Source: CAWCWK01 sp963842125 (GTDB lineage Bacteria > Pseudomonadota > Alphaproteobacteria > Rhizobiales > CAWCWK01). Taken from it: DNA of 64,000 nucleotides. The translations under genes were made by a program, and so were the position numbers. The notes below the pieces were generated by a model. That model did not search any database, was not told the origin of the DNA, and saw only the letters and a list, made by a program, of their open reading frames with translations. Shown piece after piece: positions 25,856 through 34,660 of this stretch. The stretch lies in assembly GCA_963842125.1 (NCBI GenBank), contig CAWJFE010000005.1:2232001-2296000 (forward strand). Reading direction: 5' to 3'. Numbering within the stretch: the first letter of the stretch is position 1; each line of letters opens with the position of its first letter.

Positions 25856-26602
25856 TCAGACCTCCCCGCCGGCGACCGCGATGGCTTGGCCCGTTACCGC
25901 ACCGGCGCCGGTGCCGCACAGCCAGAGCACCGCGTCGGCGACCTCGCGCGGCTCGACCAGTCGCCCTTGCGGATTGACGCGCGTCATGCTGGCAAGCGCG
26001 TCTTCCTCGCTTCGGCCCGTCTTGGCCACGATATTGGCGACGCCGCCGCGTACGAGGTCGGTGTCGGTGAAGCCGGGGCAGACGGCGTTGACCGTCACGC
26101 CCGTCTTCGCGCTCTCCAGCGCCAGCGCGCGCGTCATGCCGATGACGGCGTGCTTGGCGGCCACGTAGGCGGATACGTAAGCGTAGCCCTTCAGCCCCGC
26201 CGTCGAGGCGATACTGACGATCCGCCCCCGCCCGCGCTCGATCATCGCGGGCAGCACTGCGCGGGTCGCGGTAAAGACGCTCTCGACGTTGAGGGCGAGC
26301 ATCCGTCGCACCAGGTCCTCGTCGGTCCGCGCGAAGGGCGCCGTCTCGGCGCCGCCCGCATTGTTGATCAGCGCGTCGAGAGGTCCGAGATCGCGCAGGG
26401 TAGCGGTCAGCGCTCCGGCGTCCGTCACGTCGCAGACGTGCCAGGCGCCGGCCTCGCCAGCCTCGACGGTCTCGCGCAGCGGTGCCTCGGAACGGCCGAG
26501 TATGGTGACGTGCCAGCCGGCACCCGTCAGCGCGGCGGCGATCGCGCGGCCGATCCCGCGCCCGCCGCCCGTCACCACCGCTGTCGGCCTATCACTCGCC
26601 AC
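25856..26602 (-). CDS. Short-chain dehydrogenase/reductase (3-hydroxyacyl-CoA dehydrogenase-like)
   Basis: This 248-residue classical SDR has the cofactor motif VVTGGGRGIGRAI, the NNAG motif (ALINNAGG), and the catalytic serine and YxxxK in IASTAGLKGYAYVSAYVAAK. Its start is a GTG at 26602. It is the first gene of the operon, next to the putative operator. Within the pathway it probably oxidises a hydroxy-CoA intermediate or reduces a keto group on the ring. The exact step cannot be read from sequence. Confidence 0.88.
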   Translation of the reverse strand: MASDRPTAVVTGGGRGIGRAIAAALTGAGWHVTILGRSEAPLRETVEAGEAGAWHVCDVTDAGALTATLRDLGPLDALINNAGGAETAPFARTDEDLVRRMLALNVESVFTATRAVLPAMIERGRGRIVSIASTAGLKGYAYVSAYVAAKHAVIGMTRALALESAKTGVTVNAVCPGFTDTDLVRGGVANIVAKTGRSEEDALASMTRVNPQGRLVEPREVADAVLWLCGTGAGAVTGQAIAVAGGEV

Positions 26603-26646
26603 GTTCGGCCCTCGGCTGAGGCTCGCCCTCGCGACGCGGCGAACCT

Positions 26647-26672
26647 TTCAACCTTAAACTATCCAAGTTGAA
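26647..26672. promoter_or_regulatory. Putative MarR operator between SDR operon and AKR-RidA gene
   Basis: The 96-bp divergent gap contains TTCAAC (26647-26652) and GTTGAA (26667-26672), an inverted repeat with a 14-base AT-rich centre including CTTAAACT. It could control both the leftward aromatic-CoA operon and the rightward fusion gene. The factor is inferred to be the MarR protein encoded at 25309-25854. Confidence 0.45.
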
Positions 26673-26698
26673 CGCGAGCGCAAGGCGCGCTACTCGCG

Positions 26699-28183
26699 AT
26701 GTCCAGACCCTTTCGCTACCGGAGCCATGCCCCCGTGACCCTCGAACGCTTCGCCCTCGGCTCCACGCTGCGCCCCGCCCGCGCCCTTGTCGGTCTCTGG
26801 CAGGTGGCGGATCTCGAGCGCTCGTCCGCGCTCGACCTTGATGCGGCGGCCGATGCACTGGCCGGCTATGCCGAGGACGGGTTCGACACGTTCGACATGG
26901 CCGACCACTATGGCAGCGCCGAGCTTATCGCGGCCAAGCTGCTCGCACGCGGCTCCGATCCCCGGCCCCTCGCCTTCACCAAATGGTGCCCCGAGCCCGG
27001 CCCGATGACGGCCGAGGCCGTTCGCGCCGGCGTCGAGGCCCGGCTGGAGCGCCTTGGCGTCGACGCGGTCGATCTCCTGCAGCTTCACTGGTGGACCTTC
27101 GAGCATCCGGCCTGGCTCGACGCGCTCTTCGAGCTGGCGAAGCTGCGCGAGGACGGGTTGATCCGGGAGATCGGGGTCACGAATTTCGACGCGGGCCATC
27201 TCCATCTCGCCTTGGCCGAGGGCGTGCCGGTCGTCTCCAACCAGGTCTCGTTCTCGCTCGTCGATCGACGGGCGCGCGAGGCTTTGCTGCCGGTCTGCGA
27301 GGCGGGCGGCGTGAAGCTCCTGGCCTATGGCACGCTTTGCGGCGGTTTCCTGAGCGACAAGTGGTTGGGTGCCGAGGAGCCGACCCGCATCGGCGACTGG
27401 AGCCGGATGAAGTACAAGCGCTTCATCGACGCCGCCGGCGGCTGGTCAGGGCTGCAGACGGTCCTGAAGGCCGCCCGCGGCATCGCCGATCGGCACGGCG
27501 TCTCGATCGCCAACGTGGCGACGCGCTGGGTGCTCGACCAGCCCCATGTCGGCGGCGTCATCATCGGCGCGCGGCTGGGCGAATCGGAGCATCGCGGCGA
27601 CAACGCGAAGCTCTTCGAGTTCGCGCTCGACGAGGCGGATCGCGCCGCTCTCGAGACGGCCTTCGAGAGCCTGGCGCCCATTCCGGGCGATTGCGGCGAC
27701 GAGTATCGGCGTCCGCCTTACCTCACCGCATCGGGCGATCTCAGCCATCATCTCGACGCCCTGCCGACCGCCTTCAAGGCCGAGCCGGTGCCCGGGCGCC
27801 CGGACAGGCTGCGGGTCTCGTCGGGCAGCATCTGGGAGCCGTTGGCCGGCTATAGCCGCGCGGTGCGGGTCAAAGACCGGGTCTACGTGTCGGGCACGAC
27901 CGCGACCCACGGCACCTCCCACGTCATCGCCCCCGGCGATGCCGGGGCGCAGGCGACCTATACGCTCGACAAGATCGTCGGCGCCCTGCGCGCGCTCGGC
28001 GCCGCGCCGGAGGACGTAGTGCGCACCCGCATCCTCCTCTCGGACATCAACGACTGGGAGCCCGTCAGCCGCGCTCACGGACGCATCTTCGGCGAGACGA
28101 GGCCCGCCAACACGCTCGTCGCGGCGGGCGATCTTGTAGGCGACTACCGGGTCGAGATCGAGGCGGAGGCGATCGCAGATTGA
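26699..28183 (+). CDS. Aldo/keto reductase fused to a RidA domain
   Basis: This 494-residue protein joins an aldo/keto reductase (about residues 10-345) to a Rid domain (about 380-494). The reductase part has FDTFDMADHYGSAE with the catalytic Asp and Tyr, TKWCPEP with the catalytic Lys, and the NADP-binding end VGGVIIGARLGESEH. The Rid part has VYVSGTTATHGTSHV and VEIEAEAIAD, with asparagine replacing the deaminase arginine (RPANTLV). No frameshift interrupts it, so the fusion is real. It is divergent from the aromatic-CoA operon, which has its own RidA. A later GTG at 26734 is an alternative start. Confidence 0.92.
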   Translation: MSRPFRYRSHAPVTLERFALGSTLRPARALVGLWQVADLERSSALDLDAAADALAGYAEDGFDTFDMADHYGSAELIAAKLLARGSDPRPLAFTKWCPEPGPMTAEAVRAGVEARLERLGVDAVDLLQLHWWTFEHPAWLDALFELAKLREDGLIREIGVTNFDAGHLHLALAEGVPVVSNQVSFSLVDRRAREALLPVCEAGGVKLLAYGTLCGGFLSDKWLGAEEPTRIGDWSRMKYKRFIDAAGGWSGLQTVLKAARGIADRHGVSIANVATRWVLDQPHVGGVIIGARLGESEHRGDNAKLFEFALDEADRAALETAFESLAPIPGDCGDEYRRPPYLTASGDLSHHLDALPTAFKAEPVPGRPDRLRVSSGSIWEPLAGYSRAVRVKDRVYVSGTTATHGTSHVIAPGDAGAQATYTLDKIVGALRALGAAPEDVVRTRILLSDINDWEPVSRAHGRIFGETRPANTLVAAGDLVGDYRVEIEAEAIAD

Positions 28184-28186
28184 GCG

Positions 28187-28393
28187 TCAGAGACTGCCAC
28201 GTATCCGGGGCCGGACGATCAGCACCCAGGCCGCGTAGAGCCCGGCCGCGAGGGCGACCGAGCCCCAGATGACGGCGCCCGCGAGAAATTCGAGCGCGGC
28301 CCAGACGAGGCACAGCGCGACCGTGCCGTAGCGCACCCAGGCTTTCCGGAACCACGGATGGTCCGGATCGAGAAAGGGCGTGCGCTCAGCCAT
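28187..28393 (-). CDS. Small two-helix membrane protein of unknown function
   Basis: This 68-residue protein has two hydrophobic segments (YGTVALCLVWAALEFLAGAV and SVALAAGLYAAWVLIV) and a basic C-terminus (RPRIRGSL). The start at 28393 overlaps the end of the desuccinylase-like gene by eight bases, which supports cotranscription. I recognise no family. It could be an accessory to a transporter or simply a conserved inner-membrane peptide. Confidence 0.65.
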   Translation of the reverse strand: MAERTPFLDPDHPWFRKAWVRYGTVALCLVWAALEFLAGAVIWGSVALAAGLYAAWVLIVRPRIRGSL

Positions 28394-29357
28394 CGATGAA
28401 GCGCCCCAGCCGGACCGCCGTCTGCCCCTTCCAGAGCCGTTTGGAGGGCATGATGAGGATGCAGTCGTCATAGGGCGTGCGCACCGCCGTCTCGCCGTCC
28501 ATGGCGATAACGGTCCCGGCCTTCGCGATATTGTCGAGACCGACGAAGGGTTCCGAGAACGCGAAATCGTCGGTACCGATCGTCACCCGGTCGGTGATCC
28601 GCAACGCGCGCTGGGGCGTGGCAGGAACGGTCAGACGATCGGCGATGCTCTCATCGTCGATGGCGCCGGTCGCGGCGAGGAAGCGGAGCGCGGATTCGAC
28701 GGCGAGCGTGCCGGCCGCGCGCTCCCAGTGCTGACCGCATTCGACGAGAAGCGCGTTTTTCTCGGACGCCGGATCGACGAAATCCTTGTAGTCGCGCATG
28801 CGTGGCCCGGCGGCGTGGCCCTCGTCGGTCACGATGATGTCGGGGATGCCGACGGCGCGGGCGAGCGCGCGGCCCTTGTCGGCGGGGCCGGCCATCATCA
28901 GCGGCGCGGTCTTGTGCTGCATGGTGTGGATGTCGAAGAGGCAATCGACCGTGTCGAGCCAGGGGCGGATCTCACGGGCGCGGGCGAGCTCCACGCTGTC
29001 GCGCTCGCCCTCCAACGTCTCGGCCGACCAGAGCCGGTTGAAATCCTCGTCCACCCATCGGGACGCGTTGGGGTCGGCCGGATCGAAGGCCTCGTAGGCG
29101 GCGACGTTGACGAAGGCGAAGCTGAGGCGTCCGCGCACGGGGCGCAGGCCCTCGCGCAGGAACGTATCGAGCGCGATCGCGCCGCAAGGCTCGTTGCCAT
29201 GAACGATGGCCGAGACGGCGACGTGGGGCCCTTCGACCCCTGAGGCGAACGTATGGACGTAAGGCACGCCGTGCGTGCCCTCGGCATAGGGCGTGATGTC
29301 GGGCGGCGTCAGCTCGATCGGGTATTCGTTGGCGAGGTTGGACAGCGGGTTCGTCAT
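28386..29357 (-). CDS. Succinylglutamate desuccinylase/aspartoacylase family zinc carboxypeptidase
   Basis: This 323-residue protein belongs to the AstE/AspA (M14-like) family of zinc amidohydrolases that remove acyl groups from amino acids. The zinc motif HGNEPCG is near residue 54 and the third ligand region is CLFDIHTMQHKTAPL. The catalytic glutamate is probably in LLVECGQHWE. The ATG at 29357 overlaps the M20 deacylase stop by ATGA. The pair of deacylases next to a peptide-type transporter suggests use of N-acyl amino acids. Confidence 0.87.
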   Translation of the reverse strand: MTNPLSNLANEYPIELTPPDITPYAEGTHGVPYVHTFASGVEGPHVAVSAIVHGNEPCGAIALDTFLREGLRPVRGRLSFAFVNVAAYEAFDPADPNASRWVDEDFNRLWSAETLEGERDSVELARAREIRPWLDTVDCLFDIHTMQHKTAPLMMAGPADKGRALARAVGIPDIIVTDEGHAAGPRMRDYKDFVDPASEKNALLVECGQHWERAAGTLAVESALRFLAATGAIDDESIADRLTVPATPQRALRITDRVTIGTDDFAFSEPFVGLDNIAKAGTVIAMDGETAVRTPYDDCILIMPSKRLWKGQTAVRLGRFIDG

Positions 29358-30530
29358 AGGGGCTCCGAGCAATGCTCAACGAGGCGGGCGAGGAAGGCTT
29401 CGCAGGCGCGCAGCTGCGAGACGGCAATATACTCGTCGGGCTTGTGTGCCTGCGCGATCGCGCCCGGCCCGACGACGACCGTCGGCACGCCAAGGCCTTG
29501 CGCGAACCGCCCGCCCTCCGTCCCGAAGGCCACCTTGGCGTGGTCGTTCCGGCGGGCAAGGCGCTTGGCGAGCGCGACGACGTGGGCATCGTCGGCCGTA
29601 TCGAGGCCGGGGAAGGCCGACAGCATGTCGAGATCGACGCGGGCGCCCGAATGGCGTGCCCGCATCTCGGGCTCCAGCACGTCCCGCACGAAACCGGTGA
29701 TCTCATCGACCAGCGCCTCGGCATCCTCGGTCGGGAGGACGCGGAACTCGAACGTCACCTCCGCCCGATCCGGCACGATGTTGAGCGCCGTACCACCGTG
29801 GAAGACGCCGACATGCGCCGTCGAGACCGGCATGTCGAAGAGGGGATCGGACGGGCCGTCGCGAGAGCCGGGCCGCCATGCCATCCAGTTTGGCGACAAG
29901 CCGCGCGGCAAAGGAGACGGCGTTGACGCCCTCCGGCGCCAGCGAAGAATGGCAGGAGAGCCCGTGGAAGGTGGCGCGTAGCGAGCGTTTCGTCTTATGC
30001 GCCGTCACGACCTGCATCGAGGTCGGCTCGCCGACGATGCAGGCCTCGAAACGCCGCCCCTGCCCCGCCAGCCGCTCGATCAGCCCGACGACGCCGAGGC
30101 AGCCGACCTCCTCGTCATAGGAGAACGCGAGATGGATGGGCCGCGTAAGGGCCGCCGCCGCCATGTCCGGCACGGCGGCGAGGCAGCAGGCGAGAAAGCC
30201 TTTCATGTCGGCCGTGCCACGGCCGAAGAGCCGGCCGTCCCGCTCTTCCATCGCATAGGGATCGCTCACCCAGTCCTGCCCGTCCACCGGCACGGTGTCG
30301 GTATGGCCGGAGAGGATGACGCCCGGCACGTCGTCGGGGCCGATGGTGGCGAAGAGATTGGCCTTCTCGCCCGCCTCGTCCGGCACGCGAAAGCTCGCGA
30401 CGCCGTGACCGGCGAGATAGTCCTCGACCCAGGCGATGAGCGCGAGATTGCTGTCGCGGCTCGTCGTGTCGAAGCCGATGAGGACGGCGAGGATAGCCTC
30501 GGTGGAGAGGCGCGCGGGGCGGGTCGGCAT
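29354..30530 (-). pseudogene. M20 family acetylornithine deacetylase (ArgE-like), +1 frameshift
   Basis: Two overlapping frames together make one 391-residue M20 metallopeptidase, related to acetylornithine deacetylase. The upstream frame carries the metal motifs LSGHTDTVPVDGQDW, GRGTADMKGF and FSYDEEVGCLG. The downstream frame resumes with FDMPVSTAHVGVFHGGTALN and ends GPGAIAQAHKPDEY with the last metal histidine. The frame change near 29858-29880 is explained by one extra base. All catalytic residues survive, so a sequencing error is as likely as a true pseudogene. It starts four bases after the LysR gene stop. Confidence 0.85.
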
Positions 30531-30534
30531 CGGG

Positions 30535-31590
30535 TCAGGCCGTCGGCTTGGGTGTAGTTGGTTTCGCAGTGGTGACCGGCTCGCCTATCGCCTCGGCCGC
30601 GATACCCGCCTCGGCGAGCTGCGCGACGGGCGACTGGCGCCGGGCGTGATCCATGAAGCGCATCGCGGCCTCGGACGGGCGCCCGGCCGAGACGAGGAAC
30701 GCGACCTCGTAGGCGATACCGGGCACGAAGGGCACGAAGCGGATGCCGGGCTCGGGTCGCAGCGCGACGGGAAAGGGATTGACGATCCCCACGCTGCGAC
30801 CCTCGCCGAGGCCGGCCGCGACGAGCTGGACGACGATGGCCGCCGTCGCTGCTTCGACCGCGACGTCGAGCGGCACGCGCGCCTCCTCGAAGGCCCGCTC
30901 GACCAGCGCGCGCGCCGAGAAGCGCCGGGTGAGCGCGACGAAGGGCCGCCCGGCGAGATCGGCGACCCCGATGACGGGCAGCGCCGCCAGCGGATCGTCG
31001 ACGCGCACGACCACGCGAGCCTGCGTCTTCAGGAGCCCATGCGCCCGAACACCCGGATGGCGGACGCCCATGTCCGCGATCCCGACATCGGCCTGGCCGT
31101 CCGCGACTGCGCTCACGACGTCGGACGAGGTTGCGACCTCGATGTGGATATGGGTATCTGGATGATCGGCCGCGAAGGCCGGCACGGCACGGTTGAGATA
31201 GCGGTGGGCGACGGTTGGCGGCGCGACGATGCGGAGCGAATCGGCGCCTTGCGCTCGCCAGTCGCGCGTCGAGATGCGCTCCAGGATCGAGAAGATCGGA
31301 CCGGCCTCGTCGGCCAGCGCGACCGCGTCCGAGGTGGGCGCCAACCGTCCGCCGCCGCGCTCGAAGAGGCGGCGCCCGACGGCCGTCTCCAACTGCAGGA
31401 GCGCGCGGCTGACGGCTGGTTGGCTTATGCCGAGCCGATGCGCGGCGGCCGTCGTCTTGCCCGTCTCGATGACCGCGATCAGCACTTCCAGTTCGCGCAG
31501 CGAGGGGCGCGCGCGTGTGGCCTCGGCCGGCGCCGCCACGTCGTCCCCATGGGTCCGGAGGGCGGACAGCGCCGCGTAAGCTGATGGCAT
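30535..31590 (-). CDS. LysR family transcriptional regulator
   Basis: This 351-residue LysR regulator has the helix-turn-helix TTAAAHRLGISQPAVSRALL and a substrate domain starting ADSLRIVAPPTVAHR. About 30 extra residues precede the DNA-binding domain. It is the first gene of the deacylase operon and divergent from the second oligopeptide transporter, the classic LysR arrangement. It therefore probably controls transporter and deacylase genes in response to an acylated amino acid or peptide. Confidence 0.9.
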   Translation of the reverse strand: MPSAYAALSALRTHGDDVAAPAEATRARPSLRELEVLIAVIETGKTTAAAHRLGISQPAVSRALLQLETAVGRRLFERGGGRLAPTSDAVALADEAGPIFSILERISTRDWRAQGADSLRIVAPPTVAHRYLNRAVPAFAADHPDTHIHIEVATSSDVVSAVADGQADVGIADMGVRHPGVRAHGLLKTQARVVVRVDDPLAALPVIGVADLAGRPFVALTRRFSARALVERAFEEARVPLDVAVEAATAAIVVQLVAAGLGEGRSVGIVNPFPVALRPEPGIRFVPFVPGIAYEVAFLVSAGRPSEAAMRFMDHARRQSPVAQLAEAGIAAEAIGEPVTTAKPTTPKPTA

Positions 31591-31644
31591 AAAGCTATGC
31601 GTTCGCGTTATCGTTTTCGGTGTTGCACATACGCTATTCGAATA
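31587..31644. promoter_or_regulatory. Candidate LysR sites in the divergent promoter
   Basis: Between the LysR and binding-protein genes lie GCATA-AAGC-TATGC (31587-31600), which overlaps the LysR start codon, and the perfect 10-bp palindrome TATTCGAATA (31635-31644). Both are AT-rich against the background and suit LysR recognition and activation sites. The assignment rests on position and symmetry only. Confidence 0.45.
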
Positions 31645-31777
31645 TTACGGTTCCACGCAAGCCTCCCCTTCGACGGTTCGCTCAGGCGTGCCGATGGAGG
31701 GGTACGGCGCGCCCGCGAGAGGCGACAGAGGACGATTGAGAACACTGGGGCGCCGCGCCCCATTCGGGAGACGAGAG

Positions 31778-33370
31778 ATGACGCGATTGAAGACGATGCG
31801 AACGGGCCTTCTCGCCGGCGCCGCGACGCTGGCGTTCACGGTGGGGGCGCAGGCGCAGGAACTGGCCGAGGAGAACACGCTCACGGTCGGGCTCGCCTCC
31901 GAGGCGACGTCGATCGACCCCCATTTCCACAACCTCACGCCGAACAGCCAGATCGGCAAGCAGATCTTCGACAACCTCATCAATCAGGGCGCGCGCCAGC
32001 AGCTGCTGCCGGGCCTCGCGACTGAATGGGGGCCGACCGACGACCCGACGGTCTGGGAGTTCAAGCTGCGCGAGGGCGTTACCTTCCACGACGGCTCGCC
32101 CTTCAACGCCGATGACGTCGTGTGCACCTTCGAGCGCGTGCCGAACGTACCCAACTCGCCCTCCTCGTTCGAGCTCTACACCAAGGGCAAGACGGTCGAG
32201 AAGGTCGACGACTACACGATCCACATCAAGACCGCGGAGCCCTATCCGCTTCTCGCCAACGACGTGTCGACCATCTCGATCATCTCCGACGAAGTCGGCT
32301 GCGGCGCGACGACCGAGCAGTTCAATTCGGGCGAGGCCGCCTTCGGCACCGGCCCGTGGAAATTCGTAGAATACGTACCCGGCGACAGGATCGTGCTGGA
32401 AGCCAATACCGACTATTGGGGCGACGCGCCGGCCTTCGACCGCGCGGTCCTCAAGCCCATCAAGTCCGGCCCGGCCCGCGTGGCCGCGCTGCTGGCGGGC
32501 GACGTCGACATGATCAACGACGTGCCGACGACCGATCTCGCCCGCCTGGAGGGCGACGAAAGCATCACGATCGCGGGCGGCCCGTCCAACCGCGTCATCT
32601 ATCTCCACATGGACCAGTTCCGTGAGGACAGCCCCTACGTCTCGGCCAAGGACGGGTCGGACATCACCAACCCGCTCCTCGACCAACGGGTGCGGCTCGC
32701 CATCTCCATGGCGATCAATCGCGAGGCGATCCGCGACCGCGTGATGGAGGGCCAGTCGGTGCCGGCCGGGCAGCTGCTGCCCGAGGGCTTCTTCGGCGTC
32801 TCGCCCAACCTCTCGGCCATCGACTACGATCCCGAAGGCGCCAAGGCGCTCCTGGCCGAGGCGGGCTATCCGGACGGCTTCAAGATGACGCTGCACGGTC
32901 CGAACGATCGCTACATCAACGACGCGAAAAATCTCGAGGCCATCGCACAGATGCTCAACCGCATCGGCATCGAGGCCTCGGTCGAGACGCTGCCGCGTTC
33001 GGTCTTCTTCTCGCGCGCCTCGACGGGCGGCGAGGGCGACACGCCGGAGTTCAGCCTCATCCTGGCCGGTTGGGGCGCGGGTTCGGGCGAGGCGTCGAGC
33101 CCCTTGCGCTCGCTCATCCGGACGGGCGGCGCGTCCAATCGCGGGCGCCATTCCAATGCCGAGATCGATGCCGTGATCGACGAGGCCCTCATGACGGTCG
33201 ACGACGCCGCGCGGCAGGATCTCCTCGCCAAGGCGACCGAGATGGCCATCGAGGACGTCGCGATCATCCCGGTCCACTACCAGGTCAACTCCTGGGCGAT
33301 GAAGGCGGGCCTCGGCTACGAGCCCCGCACGGACGAGTGGACGCTGACGCAGTACGTCACGCGAGATTAA
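31778..33370 (+). CDS. ABC transporter substrate-binding protein, oligopeptide/dipeptide family (second system)
   Basis: This 530-residue SBP_bac_5 receptor has a Sec signal peptide (TMRTGLLAGAATLAFTVGAQ, cleavage after AQAQ). Family segments include TFHDGSPFNADDVVCTFERV and GTGPWKFVEYVPGD. The ATG at 31778 follows GGGAGACGAGAG. It starts the second Dpp-like operon and is followed by a hairpin-rich gap before the permeases. The divergent LysR gene and the acyl-amino-acid hydrolases suggest an N-acylated amino acid or small peptide as ligand. Confidence 0.9.
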   Translation: MTRLKTMRTGLLAGAATLAFTVGAQAQELAEENTLTVGLASEATSIDPHFHNLTPNSQIGKQIFDNLINQGARQQLLPGLATEWGPTDDPTVWEFKLREGVTFHDGSPFNADDVVCTFERVPNVPNSPSSFELYTKGKTVEKVDDYTIHIKTAEPYPLLANDVSTISIISDEVGCGATTEQFNSGEAAFGTGPWKFVEYVPGDRIVLEANTDYWGDAPAFDRAVLKPIKSGPARVAALLAGDVDMINDVPTTDLARLEGDESITIAGGPSNRVIYLHMDQFREDSPYVSAKDGSDITNPLLDQRVRLAISMAINREAIRDRVMEGQSVPAGQLLPEGFFGVSPNLSAIDYDPEGAKALLAEAGYPDGFKMTLHGPNDRYINDAKNLEAIAQMLNRIGIEASVETLPRSVFFSRASTGGEGDTPEFSLILAGWGAGSGEASSPLRSLIRTGGASNRGRHSNAEIDAVIDEALMTVDDAARQDLLAKATEMAIEDVAIIPVHYQVNSWAMKAGLGYEPRTDEWTLTQYVTRD

Positions 33371-33682
33371 CCCCCGCCGGCACCACCGGCGCCAGCTGCA
33401 AAGTGCCCTTCCCCATGGCCAGCCCTCCGGCGCGAGGCAGGACGATGGGGAAGGGGTGGAATGGGGCTGATCGGCCCGGAAGCGTCGTGGAACGAGCGGA
33501 TCGCGCCGGATGCAACCGCAGCCAAGCCGCAACCTCCTGACTTGACTGGCTTTGGCGAAGCATTCCGCGCCGTGAGACTGGTGCGCCATAGCGCCTCGCG
33601 GCGCTCATCGGCCCATCCCTGAATCCCGTCCCACTCATGGGAAGGGACCTTTGCTCCATTGGCGGCGAGAGGAGGCTACACG
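33371..33682. repeat. Intergenic region with long-stem hairpin and interspersed repeat box
   Basis: This 312-bp gap has no convincing gene. It contains CCCTTCCCCAT (33406-33416) and ATGGGGAAGGG (33445-33455), a perfect 11-bp inverted repeat, plus a smaller GCCGG/CCGGC pair just after the stop codon. A box at 33634-33658 beginning CTCATGGGAAGGGACCTTTG is repeated in diverged form at 35835-35859. The region probably separates binding-protein from permease expression. Confidence 0.6.
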
Positions 33683-34660
33683 GTGACAGTCACCATCATC
33701 CGCCGGATCGGCCAGGCCTTTCTCGTCGTCGTCGTGATGTCGCTGATCGTCTTCGTCGGCGTCTCGTCGATCGGCGATCCGACCTATATGTTCGTCTCTC
33801 CCGACGCCGACGCCGCCGAGATCCAGCGCGTCATCGAGACCTTCGGCTTCGACCGGCCGATCTGGGAGCGCTACTGGCTCTTCGTCCAAGGGGCGGTGAC
33901 GGGCGATCTCGGCAATTCCTACATCTTCGGACAGCCGGCGATGGGGCTCATCCTTCAGCGCATGCCGGCGACACTGGAGCTCGCCTTCGCCGCTCTCTTC
34001 CTCGCCATCGTCCTCGGCATCCCGCTCGGCCTCTACGCGGGCCTACGCCCCGACAGCCTCGGCGCGCGGGCCATCATGACGGGTTCGATCGTCGGCTTCT
34101 CGCTGCCCTCGTTCTGGGTCGGCATCATGCTCATCCTCGGCTTCGCGGTCCTCCTCGGCTGGCTGCCGGCGACGGGGCGGGGCGACACGGTCAGCATCGC
34201 GGGGCTCGAGCTTTCCTTCTTCACCTGGGACGGGCTCAAGCACCTCGCGCTGCCGGCCTTCAACCTCGCGCTCTTGAAGATCAGCCTCGTCATCCGCCTC
34301 ACCCGGGCGGGCGTGCGGGAGGCGATCCACATGGACTACATCAAGTTCGCGCGCGCCAAGGGCCTCTCACCGAGCCGCATCGTCGGCGTCCATCTTCTCA
34401 AGAACATCATGATCCCGGTCGTGACGGTGCTGGGGCTGGAATTCGGCTCGCTCATCGCCTTCTCGGTCGTCACCGAGACGATCTTCGCCTGGCCGGGCAT
34501 GGGCAAGCTCCTCATCGAGTCGATCCAGACGCTCGATCGGCCGATCATCGTCGCCTACCTGATGCTGATCGTCTTCGTCTTCGTCATCATCAACCTTCTC
34601 GTCGACCTCATCTACGCCGTGCTCGATCCGCGCGTGCGCATCGCCGGACAGGAAGGCTGA
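33683..34660 (+). CDS. ABC transporter permease, DppB type (second system)
   Basis: This 325-residue permease begins VTVTIIRRIGQAFLVVVVMS at a GTG start, chosen because AGAGGAGG sits seven bases upstream. DppB hallmarks include FGFDRPIWERYWLFVQGAVT, LGWLPATGRGDT and the EAA loop near HLLKNIMIPVVTVLGLEFG. The stop overlaps the next permease start by one base (TGATG). It forms the inner-membrane channel with the DppC-like protein that follows. Confidence 0.92.
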   Translation: MTVTIIRRIGQAFLVVVVMSLIVFVGVSSIGDPTYMFVSPDADAAEIQRVIETFGFDRPIWERYWLFVQGAVTGDLGNSYIFGQPAMGLILQRMPATLELAFAALFLAIVLGIPLGLYAGLRPDSLGARAIMTGSIVGFSLPSFWVGIMLILGFAVLLGWLPATGRGDTVSIAGLELSFFTWDGLKHLALPAFNLALLKISLVIRLTRAGVREAIHMDYIKFARAKGLSPSRIVGVHLLKNIMIPVVTVLGLEFGSLIAFSVVTETIFAWPGMGKLLIESIQTLDRPIIVAYLMLIVFVFVIINLLVDLIYAVLDPRVRIAGQEG

